From the NCBI GenBank assembly GCA_002498455.1, contig DAHO01000087.1, positions 1-57,945 on the forward strand: a stretch of DNA of 57,945 bases, written 5' to 3'. The translations under genes and the position numbers were made by a program. Positions 28,413-38,241 of this stretch are shown here, in pieces. Origin of the DNA: Euryarchaeota archaeon UBA602. GTDB lineage: Archaea; Thermoplasmatota; Poseidoniia; Poseidoniales; Thalassarchaeaceae. Positions within the stretch are counted from its first letter, which is position 1. Each line of letters starts with the position of its first letter. The notes under the pieces were generated by a model. That model ran no database searches and was not told where the DNA came from. It saw nothing but the letters and a program-made list of their open reading frames with translations.

Positions 28413-29525
28413 CTGGTCCGAACACTGGTCATAACCGTCGATCGTGACAACGATTTAGGCGTCAAAGCGGGCATCCGTGGTAGTGTGGTTGGACGGCGTC
28501 AAGTCCTGACCGCAGCACTTCGTCTAGGGATTGCTGACCCCGAGGAAAGTGATACCAATGCCATCCTCGGTGCACTTCATCAACACGACCTGATTGCGGA
28601 AAATGCTGATCCAAACGACGAAGTTGAAATTGCTATTTTGACCGGAGATGAACGAGTCGGTGTCAAATCCGATCGGAATATTGCACAGCAACTTGAAGAT
28701 GTTATCGCTGAATTTCAACCAGACCGGGGAATTTTGGTTACCGATGGTATGGAAGATGAATCGGTCTTGCCAATCTTAACCAGTCGTCTTTCTATCGACC
28801 ATGTTGAGAAAATCATCGTCCGACAATCCAAGGGCATAGAGGGTACGTACTACTACATCGCAAAAGCGATTGAAGATCCACGATGGCGAGCGCGTTTGCT
28901 AGTTCCCATTTCGATATTCATGATGATTCTCGGTCTGGGTATGATTCTCCCCGGTGGAGGAGCATTGATTGGAGCCATGCCTTTGCTTCTCGGTGTCTAC
29001 CTATTGTTCAAGGGACTTGGAGCTGAAGATCGGTTAGAGCGGCTGATGAGAGACATGAGAGAATCGGCCGACGCGGCGATTCTCTCCTCACTATTGTGGG
29101 CGGTTACCGGCGTTGCCATATTACTCGCTGTCGTGGAGGGATACGATACGTATGGTGATGTTTCTAGAACGGAGACCAGTAATATTTTACTCGGGTTGGA
29201 AGTTCTTCAGAAATCGTTGACATGGATTGTCCTCGGTGCGCTTGCTTTTGCCCTTTCGTTGATGGTCCTACGATGGAAAAAGGGGAACTTCAGTGGACGT
29301 TCAATCTTGGTGATTGCATTTGGAGTCGTCATGTGGACCATGGCGACTGCGGCTTTGCAAGTCGCCATTCAAATCGCCAATGGAAGTGGATACGAATACG
29401 ATGTATCTACGATTGTCCAAGATTGGGGCAACACCATCTTGTCACTATTCATCTTCTGGGCCGTTCGTACAGGCGTTCGCTCGTGGGAATCAAAGCAAGA
29501 TACAGGTCGTTATTGGGGTGTTTAA
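28413..29525 (+). CDS. DUF373 family membrane protein, probable CTG start
   Basis: About 370 residues. The N-terminal soluble domain begins VRTLVITVDRDNDLGVKAGI and continues GRRQVLTAALRLGIADPEESDTNAILGAL, the signature of the archaeal DUF373 family; the C-terminal half has about five membrane helices. The first ATG/GTG/TTG in frame is GTG 28485, which would delete the conserved first strand (residues TLVITVDRDNDLG). A perfect GGAGGTG lies 5 nt before a CTG at 28413 that restores the family N terminus; an ATT at 28410 is the other candidate, and a stop closes the frame further upstream. Function of the family is unknown. Confidence 0.8.
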   Translation: MVRTLVITVDRDNDLGVKAGIRGSVVGRRQVLTAALRLGIADPEESDTNAILGALHQHDLIAENADPNDEVEIAILTGDERVGVKSDRNIAQQLEDVIAEFQPDRGILVTDGMEDESVLPILTSRLSIDHVEKIIVRQSKGIEGTYYYIAKAIEDPRWRARLLVPISIFMMILGLGMILPGGGALIGAMPLLLGVYLLFKGLGAEDRLERLMRDMRESADAAILSSLLWAVTGVAILLAVVEGYDTYGDVSRTETSNILLGLEVLQKSLTWIVLGALAFALSLMVLRWKKGNFSGRSILVIAFGVVMWTMATAALQVAIQIANGSGYEYDVSTIVQDWGNTILSLFIFWAVRTGVRSWESKQDTGRYWGV

Positions 29526-29544
29526 TTCCCTACTCTTGTGGTGC

Positions 29545-30675
29545 CTATGGTGCTGCTGACTGTTGTTCATCACGATGTTTTGCCCGTTGCCTAGCACGGA
29601 GATATTTGAGTGGATGATCCATCCATTCTCGATTGCATAAATCTGATTTGACATCCCCTCGAGAAACTGGACAGCAGGCATTGATTTGCAACTTGGGACA
29701 ACCAGCTGGAGTGTACTCATTTTCATAGACGTGAGTGAGTTGATAGCGAGTGGTCTCCGCAGAATAATCAGGGGCATTGACAAAGAATGCTTGTGCTTCA
29801 TCAACTGTCAATCCAATCACCCGTGAAATACTCGCTAAGAATACACGACCAACGTGATTCACGTTGACGGATTGAGCGAGTTGTGTGGATATTTCTCTCA
29901 TGCAAGGGGGCCAATCTTCCTCATCTGCAGATGTGAATGAGACCTCTGTACTGGCTTGATGTTTCAACAAGCCAACGATTCGTCCCACCTCTTCGGCCAT
30001 GCGTCCGACAAAGGCCTCATCCATGAGTTCCATTCGCTTACGACAATCCTCGATGAGCCTTGTACGAATTCTCTCTTTCAATAAACGTGAGAGGCGCTGC
30101 TGACTATTCTCTCCTGAAGCGGGAGACAATATCACCCAACCTTGCCGGACCGGACGATTTGGAAGGCGCCAATAGGCTCCGCTAATCTTTGGGCAAATTT
30201 CAATGAAATCTGTCATCGGAACTTCCCAATACCCATTTTCACCAATACGGATGTCACTGAGATAGGTTTCCGCAAGACGTTGGAACGATGTTTCCGACTC
30301 AATGGTCCCCCACAACTGATCGGCACGGCTCGATTCACCTTCTGCCCATCGAGCCAGTAGCCTTTCATCGAAGGAGGCGCAGACAGTAACCATTGCATAC
30401 AGGAAGGAAAGGCATTCCACCATTTGCCCATAGGGCGTATGTATGTCTACGGTAGTGGTAGTGTCAATGCCCTCCTTACTGACAACGGATTCTACCAAAC
30501 GCACACGTGCACGAACTCGCACGGCCTCGAGCCATTCAGTATCGACAAGTGATTCCAAATCGACACTGTTGGCTTCCATGTGTACCTTCATTGCGGCGCT
30601 GGCCTGAGGTAGAAACGGGTACCGTGCAGTCACAACCGCATCTTCGATGGGTTTGGGTTGCAACGGCATCGGCAT
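29545..30675 (-). CDS. priL: DNA primase large subunit
   Basis: A 376-residue subunit of the archaeal/eukaryotic-type primase that with PriS makes RNA primers. The C-terminal iron-sulfur domain shows the four expected cysteines: PPCMRE, PAGCPKLQIN (with a CC soon after), and DLCNREWMDHPLKYLR, and the HPLKYLR element is diagnostic. PriS is not in the window. The ATG overlaps, on the other strand, the ATG of the divergent pterin gene (CATG), so each promoter must lie inside the other gene unless one starts later. Confidence 0.88.
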   Translation of the reverse strand: MPMPLQPKPIEDAVVTARYPFLPQASAAMKVHMEANSVDLESLVDTEWLEAVRVRARVRLVESVVSKEGIDTTTTVDIHTPYGQMVECLSFLYAMVTVCASFDERLLARWAEGESSRADQLWGTIESETSFQRLAETYLSDIRIGENGYWEVPMTDFIEICPKISGAYWRLPNRPVRQGWVILSPASGENSQQRLSRLLKERIRTRLIEDCRKRMELMDEAFVGRMAEEVGRIVGLLKHQASTEVSFTSADEEDWPPCMREISTQLAQSVNVNHVGRVFLASISRVIGLTVDEAQAFFVNAPDYSAETTRYQLTHVYENEYTPAGCPKLQINACCPVSRGDVKSDLCNREWMDHPLKYLRARQRAKHRDEQQSAAP

Positions 30676-31462
30676 GGAGTGTCCATCCTGTAAACGAGGG
30701 TTCTTGAGGTTCTCTATTCCTCGCCGTGATGTGACGAGCGCATTGGACTCTAGATTGGTCCAAATTCAGGATGACATCCGCAGTGACTTCGGATGGCGCT
30801 TGCAAGATGATTTGGATTCGGCGAAGGATTTACTGTGGTATTGTGAATCGAAGTCAAAATTGGTTCCTTCCTGGTCACAGAATGGACGAAGACAAACCAC
30901 CTTTGAATTGCAAAATACACTGAATTTCAGTCCTTTGACCATCCTAGGAGCTGCAGCTGAACCTGAAGATATCAATGATGCAATCGTTGAGGGGCACCGC
31001 CTGATCGCTGCGGATGGAGCCGTGGGTGTGCTCAATGAATCGGAATATCCAGGTATCGCTTGGGACTCTCTATTGTGTATTGTCAGTGATGGCGATGGGG
31101 AAATGGCTGATCTGATGAAGGCGGCACAAAAGGGGATCCCATTTGTCTTGCATGCTCATGGAGACAATGTCAAGCAATGGATTGAATTGCTTGAGGTTTT
31201 GATTTTACACAATACGCCTCTTATCCTAACCCACCAAACACCTGAGAAATTGCAAGAGATGCATAACCCTGGTGGGTTTACCGATGGGGACCGCGCTGTA
31301 TGTTTTGTATTATCTCAAAATGTGGCGATTGAACAGATTCACCTCAGAGGCTTTCGAACCGATTCGATCGGACGTTGGACAGGACGGACGAATCCTGAAC
31401 GAAAGATGCGTAAATTAGAGTGGATGAGGCGCGTCCTCGATATTGCTGGGGTGAAAATGTGA
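30674..31462 (+). CDS. MptE-like 6-hydroxymethylpterin pyrophosphokinase
   Basis: About 262 residues. EGHRLIAADGAVGVL, CIVSDGDGEMADLMKAAQKG and FVLHAHGDNVKQWIE match the archaeal DUF115/MptE family, which transfers pyrophosphate from ATP to 6-hydroxymethyl-7,8-dihydropterin in tetrahydro(methano)pterin or folate synthesis; the HAHGDN motif is diagnostic. The first ~25 residues (MECPSCKRGFLRFSIPRR) lie outside the usual family start; a GTG at 30731 or a TTG further in may be the true start. The 3' end overlaps the next gene by 4 nt. Confidence 0.72.
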   Translation: MECPSCKRGFLRFSIPRRDVTSALDSRLVQIQDDIRSDFGWRLQDDLDSAKDLLWYCESKSKLVPSWSQNGRRQTTFELQNTLNFSPLTILGAAAEPEDINDAIVEGHRLIAADGAVGVLNESEYPGIAWDSLLCIVSDGDGEMADLMKAAQKGIPFVLHAHGDNVKQWIELLEVLILHNTPLILTHQTPEKLQEMHNPGGFTDGDRAVCFVLSQNVAIEQIHLRGFRTDSIGRWTGRTNPERKMRKLEWMRRVLDIAGVKM

Positions 31463-32424
31463 ATCTGGTCCATGAAGCGATGGCCCGAGAAGCATCCCCA
31501 GATGGCAAGAAACCACGGAAAGAATCCAAGAAAAATATGCGGACAAGATTCATTGCAACATTGCTCACCTGGATTTTGTTGAATCTAATCTGGATGCACT
31601 ACTCTCATGCAGTCGCGGTGAATGAAGTCAGCAAACATGACCGAGAAGTCAATGGAAAATACGTCCTAGATGTTCCAAATATGTTTGGACTTGAACGTGA
31701 TACTGCAGTTGATTTGAACTGTGATTTCAAACCGAAAAATGCCACGGCACCAATTGTCACTGTTCGCATACATCATGAGATGAATGAAGGTGAACTATTA
31801 CTGATTTGGGAAGGAAATTCGACCGATGATTGCAGTGTCAAACAGTTGATTTTACCCCCTGGCGAACACACATTTTACACCACCGTCATTATCGATGGAG
31901 AGGTCGAAGTTTATCCCTCAAAATACATCAGTGCTGAGATGAGTTTAGGCATGCACCTATGGGAACCATTCCGAACGGAAGGGTTCGTGGTTGCAAATCT
32001 ACTCGGTTTATTCCTCGGTATTGCCGATCGCACAATCCGAGAAATTATGCGTAGGCGAAACGAATCTCGTGTGCGCAACATGCCTCTTCACAAACGGCGG
32101 CAAAAGGAAGAGTGGGAGCAACTTGCACATTCCATGTCAGGTGGAAATCCTGTTGATGTCGATGATTTGGTTGGATTTGAGTTGCAACCGCAAAGCGAGA
32201 GTGCAGAAATGCAACGCAAACGTATGCGAGAAAATTTTGCTGCCCAGGCTGCGGAAGCCGATGGAGATACTGAAGCATTTGTCGATAAAGAGTCTGTTGA
32301 ACAAGACGATGAATTGGGCAAGGGTACCACTGAAGGTTTGACTGGAAAGGTTGAGCACGATGAGAATATACGTACAGTTAGCGATTTGTGGCGACAATTG
32401 AGTGGAGAAGATTCCGACAATTGA
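31459..32424 (+). CDS. Membrane protein of unknown function
   Basis: About 321 residues. The GTG at 31459 overlaps the TGA of the preceding gene and follows GGGGTGA, which indicates translational coupling. Residues about 28-52 are a membrane helix (ATLLTWILLNLIWMHYSHAV), then an exported beta-rich domain with two cysteines, a second helix near residues 175-195 (VVANLLGLFLGIADRTI), and a long charged cytoplasmic tail rich in Glu, Gln and Arg. No family recognised. It ends 7 nt from the convergent DP2 gene. Confidence 0.7.
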   Translation: MNLVHEAMAREASPDGKKPRKESKKNMRTRFIATLLTWILLNLIWMHYSHAVAVNEVSKHDREVNGKYVLDVPNMFGLERDTAVDLNCDFKPKNATAPIVTVRIHHEMNEGELLLIWEGNSTDDCSVKQLILPPGEHTFYTTVIIDGEVEVYPSKYISAEMSLGMHLWEPFRTEGFVVANLLGLFLGIADRTIREIMRRRNESRVRNMPLHKRRQKEEWEQLAHSMSGGNPVDVDDLVGFELQPQSESAEMQRKRMRENFAAQAAEADGDTEAFVDKESVEQDDELGKGTTEGLTGKVEHDENIRTVSDLWRQLSGEDSDN

Positions 32425-32431
32425 TGAGCAA

Positions 32432-35400
32432 TTACCCGCTCACGAAATCATCGAGTGTGAACACTTTGACCCGATCATTTTTGAACAACGAATCGGTACT
32501 GTTTACCAAACCGTCGACACGTTGACGTGTATACATGTCAACGCCATAATGGTCGATTACATGCTGCATTACACGGATGTATTTTCGTACAGCACCTTCG
32601 CTGACAGTGAGTGCTAAATTTCCACCACATGTTTGCTCTTCCTTGGTGAAATGTGATGCACTCCGGAAATCTTGCTTCTTGATTTTGATACAATATCCAG
32701 ACAGTGGATATCTACGATATGATTCGCCGCATCGGACGCATCGGAATTTCTGACGGGTAAACGCCACCAAGTTGCCCCGTAAATCCGGCAAGAAGTGAGA
32801 TTCGACCACTTGACTGGCGACATTGCGAACGTCTACACCCCTCAAGCGTTGACCGAGTAGTAATTGGGCATTCATTTTGTCAATCATGGTTTCGAGTGTT
32901 TTGTAGGACGAGTTTAGAGGTCCAGAATCTATCGAATTTGCATCGTGAGTAAACCCGTATCCTCGGACTGCGCCGATCGTACCGATTCGTCGTTCGACAA
33001 TATCCATCTGATTGGCAATTTCATAGGGTTGTGGCTGATCTTGAGTTGCTTCAAAGAACGACCGATGATACCACCATGCGGTATCCACGTTCAGCGCTTC
33101 TTTGTCCAACTCCTCTGGATTCAGCCTTGTCGAAAGGGTCAGAGGGGCATCCATCCGCCCACCTCGATTGCTCGGTAATAACACTCGACTGAAATTTAGG
33201 AGACAATCCAACAACAGAATCAGAGCATCTTCGTCTCCATCGCAGTTACGTCGTTTCGCTGCATGATACAAGGTGTGACCATACCCTGCGCTGGCATTGG
33301 ACCAGCCGATGATTCGAGTCAACACTCCACCCGATGTGTGAGGTGCGAGACCCACACACAAGTGGCCAACCAAATCATCAGCGCTCTTTGCTTCATAGAA
33401 GGGTTCCATATCGTAGAATCGGACAAGAAGTTCGTCGATGAAAGCACTCGCGCGAAGGAGATAGTCCTCCGCCTTTCGGCTGGGGATGAAATCTTGAGGA
33501 TACAACTCAACAATTTGTTCGGGTCGAGTATGAGGTTGTCCATCGATATCATGTGTATATCCAAGTTCAACCAATCGCTCGACTGATGTACCGATATCCT
33601 TGGCTCTGAAATGAGTGACTGGTACATCGATCATATCGTATCGAACGGTACCGGCTTTGAAACAAGGAAGAGCATGTTTTGCACGCAAAATACCCTTTTC
33701 CAAGGGTTCAGGGTACCGCTCGGTTGAGGTCAAACCCTTGACGCCCTTGAATTTCTTTGGAATTCGATCCAATCCCAATTTGATTCGCTTGGTTTCCAAC
33801 AATTCTGGAATATTCACTGTCTGATTGATACCCTTTCGCCGACCCTGATTTTGTTGATTGTCAACGACGGGCTTGGTCTTGCCACCACACTCGGTGGGGT
33901 CATTGGGTATACTTCGATGATGACAAATTGTGTATGGTGTCCTCTGACCACATTTGATACACTCTCTGGTACCCATAGTCACCATAATACTGCCCTTGTT
34001 TGCAGCTTGTGTAATCAATCGCTGTGGGCCACCTTCGTTTCCGATCGGGAATATACTGTGTGGCTTCCCTTTCATCTCCCGAGGAGCGGCCTTTTCAGGA
34101 CGACCCATTCGACAGCCAACGCGGCAGGGTGCGGCAGATACCCATCGTAAATCGCTACATTTCTTGACCAACCATAGTGCACCATCAACGGCATGTTCAT
34201 CCATCAACTGTTCCGCTGCAAGGAGTGCGTCCTTGTCTTGGGGACCATCATCTGGAATCGTAGCGGCGGCATCTCGTCCTGCCTGTTCAGTTTCAGCAAT
34301 GCTCTTTCCCTGCTGCCTCGCAGCGGTTTCCGCAGCAATTCGTGGAATGGAACGACGTTGTTCTAAATCATCAACTCGAAGAGTTTCTTCCTGAATGATT
34401 TTTATTGATTTGACCAATCGATTTAGGCGGTCATCAATGTGTGCTTTAGCATCGATTCTAACGCTCGGATTCGCCCCAACTTTGGATGCAATTTGCAATC
34501 CCAATCCCTCCAAAAGTGGCTGCCAGCCATGCATGATGAGTAAGTCAGGGCCATCATGAACATGGGGGATGCCGAGAACCATTAACGCAGATTTGATAAT
34601 GCCGTGTTCTTGATGGTGGGTGCCACTGGACCAATTCCCCAGAACGGAATCAGGTATCGATTGGTGAGGACCTGGCATCTGTTTGGGTAGATTTTGTTGA
34701 TTGGTAGTTTGGGTAGAATGGGTGCTCCCATTGCTTGGAAGTTCGGCAGGAGTATGGTCGATGGCGATCCAATTTTCGACCGCTTTCGGTAAACGGAACC
34801 AGATGCGATCTGGATGGGGGTACATCTGAATCCCATCTTCGAGATGGGTCGCATTCTCAGTTTTTCCAAGGAGTAGTGAGTCGATGAGGTAGGGAATGAA
34901 TTCCAATGGCAAATCGTTCCACCAAAGATTCCACGGGGGTGGGATTGCTGTCAAAAAATGTTGAGAAATTTCGACTACAGATTCCCAATCAAGTATCATT
35001 CTTGATAGGGTTCGATGCCACAAACGTTGGCATCGATGGTGTTCCAGTGAGTCATCCGAAACACCAACCTGTCCCGTCGCAGGTATTCCAGGTGGTAATC
35101 GGCGACGACTTACCCCCAAGATTTGCGCGAAACGATCTACCTTCGATTCGGAGTCAAGTGATTCCAATAAATCACTTGCAAACCAATCGGAGACATAGCC
35201 AGAAGGAACCAATGGTTTGTTGTTTTCAGCGAACTCTCCATAACCAATCATCAATTCTCCATTATCCCAAATCGACTGCAATTGACCTTCAACACGGTGC
35301 CACATTTCGGCGGATTGTATCCGCCCATATCGACCACTCTTGAGAAGAATTGTCGGACCATCTAATTCGTCACATGGAACGACTGCGCAGGCTTTCCCTG

Positions 35401-36574
35401 GTCGCTCAATCTTCATTTGTGTGCCAACAGCGAGGAAGTCCCCCATGGCGTGCATCGATGCAGGATGTACTCCTGCTGCGGCCAAACCAGATGTGCGAGG
35501 GCGGCCGTATCTCAGCCGGAACCCACCCGCAGTATTTGGTTCACCAAAGACTGGGCGGCCTGCAATGATGTCACGCATGAAGCGGTCATCTGTCTTGAGT
35601 TTCCGTTTCTTAAGGCCTTCAGAATCATCGGCTTTCTTCTGTCGAGAGGCGAAGGTTGAGATGAAATCCCAACCCGGAACTTTCAGTCTCTCGGTATGTT
35701 TCTGAATCTTTGATGCTTTCAGACAAAGGCCTTCACCGATCACCAGCATCACACCACCACGAATTCGTTTCCGAGGGGTATTGTTCGGCTCGACGATATT
35801 GCGAACTTCTGGGAAACCTGCACATTCGATATCCTCAGTTTCCTCACCATTCACCATGATTGGACAGGCTTTGACAATCATCTCGATTTCTTCTGGTGGA
35901 GGTTTGTATTGCAATCCACCACGATACAGGCCGAACTCTTCCTTGACTCGCTCCACTTCTGGGATGGATGGTTCGTATTTCTCCAAATTAAGCGCCCGTC
36001 GAATCATGTCAGCAATCAATACAGCGAGGGCTTGAGCAGTACCACCTGCCGCACGAATCGGGCCGCAAAAATCGATCGAGACAAAGCGGGTCCCATCCAA
36101 ATTATTCATGACTCGAACTTGACCAATGCCTTCCAGTGGTGCGACTAGAACTGCTTCAGTCAGTACCGCTAGACCCACTCGTAATCCGGTGTCTATGCTT
36201 TTTTGTACATCACCGGTGCGGTCATGCATCTGAATCGCGACTTTCACCGCCATATCGATAGCTGCATCTTCTCTGGAATCTTTTTCTTTCAGAAGAGTAC
36301 GGATATCTTCAGCAATCGGAATCGGGTCTTCAAAACCATATTCTGGTGCGATGAGGTAGTCAAGGAGCAACTTTTCTGCGCGATCCGCAAGGTCGATTGC
36401 TCGAGGGATTTCGACTGTTTCACTCAGATCAAATCCCTTGCTCCGGGCTTCATTCGCGAGTTTGTATAACGACTCACATTGATCATCAAGTTTGGATTGA
36501 TACGCATCAATCTCCTGTTGCAAGCGTTCACTATCCAATGGAGAAATCGGGCGACCCACACTCCCCCCTGACAT
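32432..36574 (-). CDS. polC: DNA polymerase D large subunit DP2
   Basis: A 1380-residue catalytic subunit of archaeal family D DNA polymerase, the replicative polymerase of Euryarchaeota together with the DP1 exonuclease subunit. IDFCGPIRAAGGTAQALAVLIADMIRR, VNGEETEDIECAGFPEVRNI and LAVGTQMKIERPGKACAVVPCDELDGP are characteristic. Zinc-binding clusters are visible at CIKCGQRTPYTICHHRS and, near the C terminus, CVRCGESYRRYPLSGYC with a following CGG. No intein is seen: motif spacing is continuous, though the protein is at the long end for the family. GGAGGGTTGAG immediately precedes the ATG at 36574, which fixes the start. DP1 is not in the window. Confidence 0.95.
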   Translation of the reverse strand: MSGGSVGRPISPLDSERLQQEIDAYQSKLDDQCESLYKLANEARSKGFDLSETVEIPRAIDLADRAEKLLLDYLIAPEYGFEDPIPIAEDIRTLLKEKDSREDAAIDMAVKVAIQMHDRTGDVQKSIDTGLRVGLAVLTEAVLVAPLEGIGQVRVMNNLDGTRFVSIDFCGPIRAAGGTAQALAVLIADMIRRALNLEKYEPSIPEVERVKEEFGLYRGGLQYKPPPEEIEMIVKACPIMVNGEETEDIECAGFPEVRNIVEPNNTPRKRIRGGVMLVIGEGLCLKASKIQKHTERLKVPGWDFISTFASRQKKADDSEGLKKRKLKTDDRFMRDIIAGRPVFGEPNTAGGFRLRYGRPRTSGLAAAGVHPASMHAMGDFLAVGTQMKIERPGKACAVVPCDELDGPTILLKSGRYGRIQSAEMWHRVEGQLQSIWDNGELMIGYGEFAENNKPLVPSGYVSDWFASDLLESLDSESKVDRFAQILGVSRRRLPPGIPATGQVGVSDDSLEHHRCQRLWHRTLSRMILDWESVVEISQHFLTAIPPPWNLWWNDLPLEFIPYLIDSLLLGKTENATHLEDGIQMYPHPDRIWFRLPKAVENWIAIDHTPAELPSNGSTHSTQTTNQQNLPKQMPGPHQSIPDSVLGNWSSGTHHQEHGIIKSALMVLGIPHVHDGPDLLIMHGWQPLLEGLGLQIASKVGANPSVRIDAKAHIDDRLNRLVKSIKIIQEETLRVDDLEQRRSIPRIAAETAARQQGKSIAETEQAGRDAAATIPDDGPQDKDALLAAEQLMDEHAVDGALWLVKKCSDLRWVSAAPCRVGCRMGRPEKAAPREMKGKPHSIFPIGNEGGPQRLITQAANKGSIMVTMGTRECIKCGQRTPYTICHHRSIPNDPTECGGKTKPVVDNQQNQGRRKGINQTVNIPELLETKRIKLGLDRIPKKFKGVKGLTSTERYPEPLEKGILRAKHALPCFKAGTVRYDMIDVPVTHFRAKDIGTSVERLVELGYTHDIDGQPHTRPEQIVELYPQDFIPSRKAEDYLLRASAFIDELLVRFYDMEPFYEAKSADDLVGHLCVGLAPHTSGGVLTRIIGWSNASAGYGHTLYHAAKRRNCDGDEDALILLLDCLLNFSRVLLPSNRGGRMDAPLTLSTRLNPEELDKEALNVDTAWWYHRSFFEATQDQPQPYEIANQMDIVERRIGTIGAVRGYGFTHDANSIDSGPLNSSYKTLETMIDKMNAQLLLGQRLRGVDVRNVASQVVESHFLPDLRGNLVAFTRQKFRCVRCGESYRRYPLSGYCIKIKKQDFRSASHFTKEEQTCGGNLALTVSEGAVRKYIRVMQHVIDHYGVDMYTRQRVDGLVNSTDSLFKNDRVKVFTLDDFVSG

Positions 36575-36641
36575 CTCAACCCTCCGTGCGAACATGGCAC
36601 GAGGGTTCTCGGGCGCCCAAAAGCATTCGCAATGGGCTATG

Positions 36642-36658
36642 CACTTCCGTAGGAAGTG
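36642..36658 (+). promoter_or_regulatory. KTA-loop hairpin upstream of pyrE
   Basis: Perfect 7-bp stem CACTTCC-GTA-GGAAGTG in the divergent gap between DP2 and pyrE, 58 nt before the chosen pyrE start. The loop strand is sense for pyrE. Confidence 0.6.
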
Positions 36659-36716
36659 TGACGTAACTCAGCGAAGGTTCATGGAAGGTCGACAAAAACG
36701 CATAGCGGGCGGAAGC

Positions 36717-37304
36717 ATGGCAGAGACTACTGAAAGTGGCGAAGCACGACTCAGATTGATTGAGAAAGTCCGTAATCTGGCCTACCTTTGTGCCGAGAAT
36801 GAGGAATTCACGTTGGCTTCCGGTCGCACCAGCCGACATTTTTTCGATACAAAGCCAGTCATGTGCGATCCCGAATCGGCGCATTTACTCGGGGTGCTCA
36901 TTCATGATCAGATTGGGAAAATCGAAGGGGGGGTGGATGTTGTTGGTGGTCTAGAGTTGGGCGCGGTTCCACTGACTGGAATTGCCATTGCAAAAGCAGG
37001 CGTCGGTAGCAAACTTCGCGGATTCATCATGCGCAAAGAGCCAAAGGGTAGAGGTGGTCGAAAAACAGGAAATCCCCCGGGTATTGAGGGTAGCACGATT
37101 CAATCCGGGGATCGGGTCTTGATTTTGGAAGATGTAACTACAACTGGAGGTTCCGCATTGAAGGCGGTTGAGAGATTGCAGGAACTCGGATGTAATGTTG
37201 TAGCCTGTATTAGCATCGTAGATCGTGAAGAAGGGGGGCAGGCTGCCTTCGAAGCCGCCGGAATCCCCCTCTATGCCCTAACCACGCTTTCAGACTACAT
37301 CTGA
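36717..37304 (+). CDS. pyrE: Orotate phosphoribosyltransferase
   Basis: A 195-residue type I phosphoribosyltransferase joining orotate with PRPP to give OMP in pyrimidine synthesis. The PRPP loop is RVLILEDVTTTGGSALKAVE and the substrate hood region is FTLASGRTSRHFFDTKPV; GAVPLTGIAIA is also typical. The ATG at 36717 has GGCGGAAGC before it; an upstream in-frame ATG at 36681 would add 12 residues. Confidence 0.9.
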   Translation: MAETTESGEARLRLIEKVRNLAYLCAENEEFTLASGRTSRHFFDTKPVMCDPESAHLLGVLIHDQIGKIEGGVDVVGGLELGAVPLTGIAIAKAGVGSKLRGFIMRKEPKGRGGRKTGNPPGIEGSTIQSGDRVLILEDVTTTGGSALKAVERLQELGCNVVACISIVDREEGGQAAFEAAGIPLYALTTLSDYI

Positions 37305-37355
37305 GGATTCAAGCAAAGAACACGCCTTCAAATACTCAGAGGGCAACCATTTGAC

Positions 37356-37568
37356 ATGGTTAGTGCAGATACTGTGATTTACATTCTCAGTGGTTTGGTC
37401 GCTCTGCTCACCGTGATTTTGTTCTCCAGAAAAGTCCGAAAAAGTGGGAAAAAACAAGACGATCCGTGGCAAACATCTGCACCGAAACCCCAGAAAAACT
37501 ATCTTGCAAAAGAGCGAATCAAACAGCCACGGGTCGTCCCCCCTCCACATCTCTTTCGTCAGCCTTAG
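37356..37568 (+). CDS. Small single-helix membrane protein
   Basis: A 70-residue protein with one membrane helix (TVIYILSGLVALLTVILFS) and a basic proline-rich tail. It lies between pyrE and a lipoprotein gene, 8 nt from the latter, in the same direction. No family is recognised. Called because of its clear topology and operon-like spacing; it could still be spurious. Confidence 0.45.
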   Translation: MVSADTVIYILSGLVALLTVILFSRKVRKSGKKQDDPWQTSAPKPQKNYLAKERIKQPRVVPPPHLFRQP

Positions 37569-37576
37569 GTGAAGAC

Positions 37577-38170
37577 ATGCAACGAGTACATCTCGTATCC
37601 TTGCTGATTTTTTTGACCTGTTTATCGGGTTGCGTTTCAAAAGAAGTTGTGGAAGAAAATCAAGTCAACAGGCAATATTCGTTTACTGCTGAGACCTTGA
37701 ATTCAAACACAAGTATCGATGTTGAATTTGATCTCCAGGAGCGGGCTCAGTTGAATCCCATCATTCTGTTTTGGGTCTCAACCGGATGCTATGGTTGCCA
37801 TGACTGGGCTGACAAATTTCGCAGTGCCATCGAGAATGAATCCTTGAACGTCTCATCGATCGTCAGTGTTCATCGATATGCTGATTTTGAAAGTGAGGAA
37901 AAGTTGGATGATGTTTATGGGACCCACAACAATTCATCACACCCATCACCTTGGACTGTTGCGATACCCACCCAGAATACCCCCATTTTCGATTTCAATA
38001 CGGGTACTGTCGTTGACAATCTCTCAATCTATGAAGCGTTCAATGACCCGGTAACACCGACAATCCAAATTGTAAATCGAAACGGGGAAATTGTTTGGAC
38101 TTCCAAGGAATATTGGCCTTCAGATGATGCGATGAGCGAAGTCCTCCAAGCTTTGATTGATGCTTCGTAG
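37577..38170 (+). CDS. Thioredoxin-like lipoprotein
   Basis: A 197-residue exported protein. The lipobox LTCLSGC near residues 10-16 marks a lipid-anchored N terminus. FWVSTGCYGCHDWADKF near residues 73-89 sits where thioredoxins carry their CxxC site after a beta strand, and the PTIQIVNRNGEIVWTS strand-turn near the C terminus fits the same fold. A role in extracytoplasmic thiol-disulfide exchange is inferred. GGTGA lies 4 nt before the ATG; a longer reading to 37466 overlaps the preceding small gene. Confidence 0.75.
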   Translation: MQRVHLVSLLIFLTCLSGCVSKEVVEENQVNRQYSFTAETLNSNTSIDVEFDLQERAQLNPIILFWVSTGCYGCHDWADKFRSAIENESLNVSSIVSVHRYADFESEEKLDDVYGTHNNSSHPSPWTVAIPTQNTPIFDFNTGTVVDNLSIYEAFNDPVTPTIQIVNRNGEIVWTSKEYWPSDDAMSEVLQALIDAS

Positions 38171-38241
38171 TTGATGTTCGGCCCTGTAAATGTGAGTTGC
38201 CCATAAGCAGAGCCAATAACCTGATGCGTTCGCCACCACTC

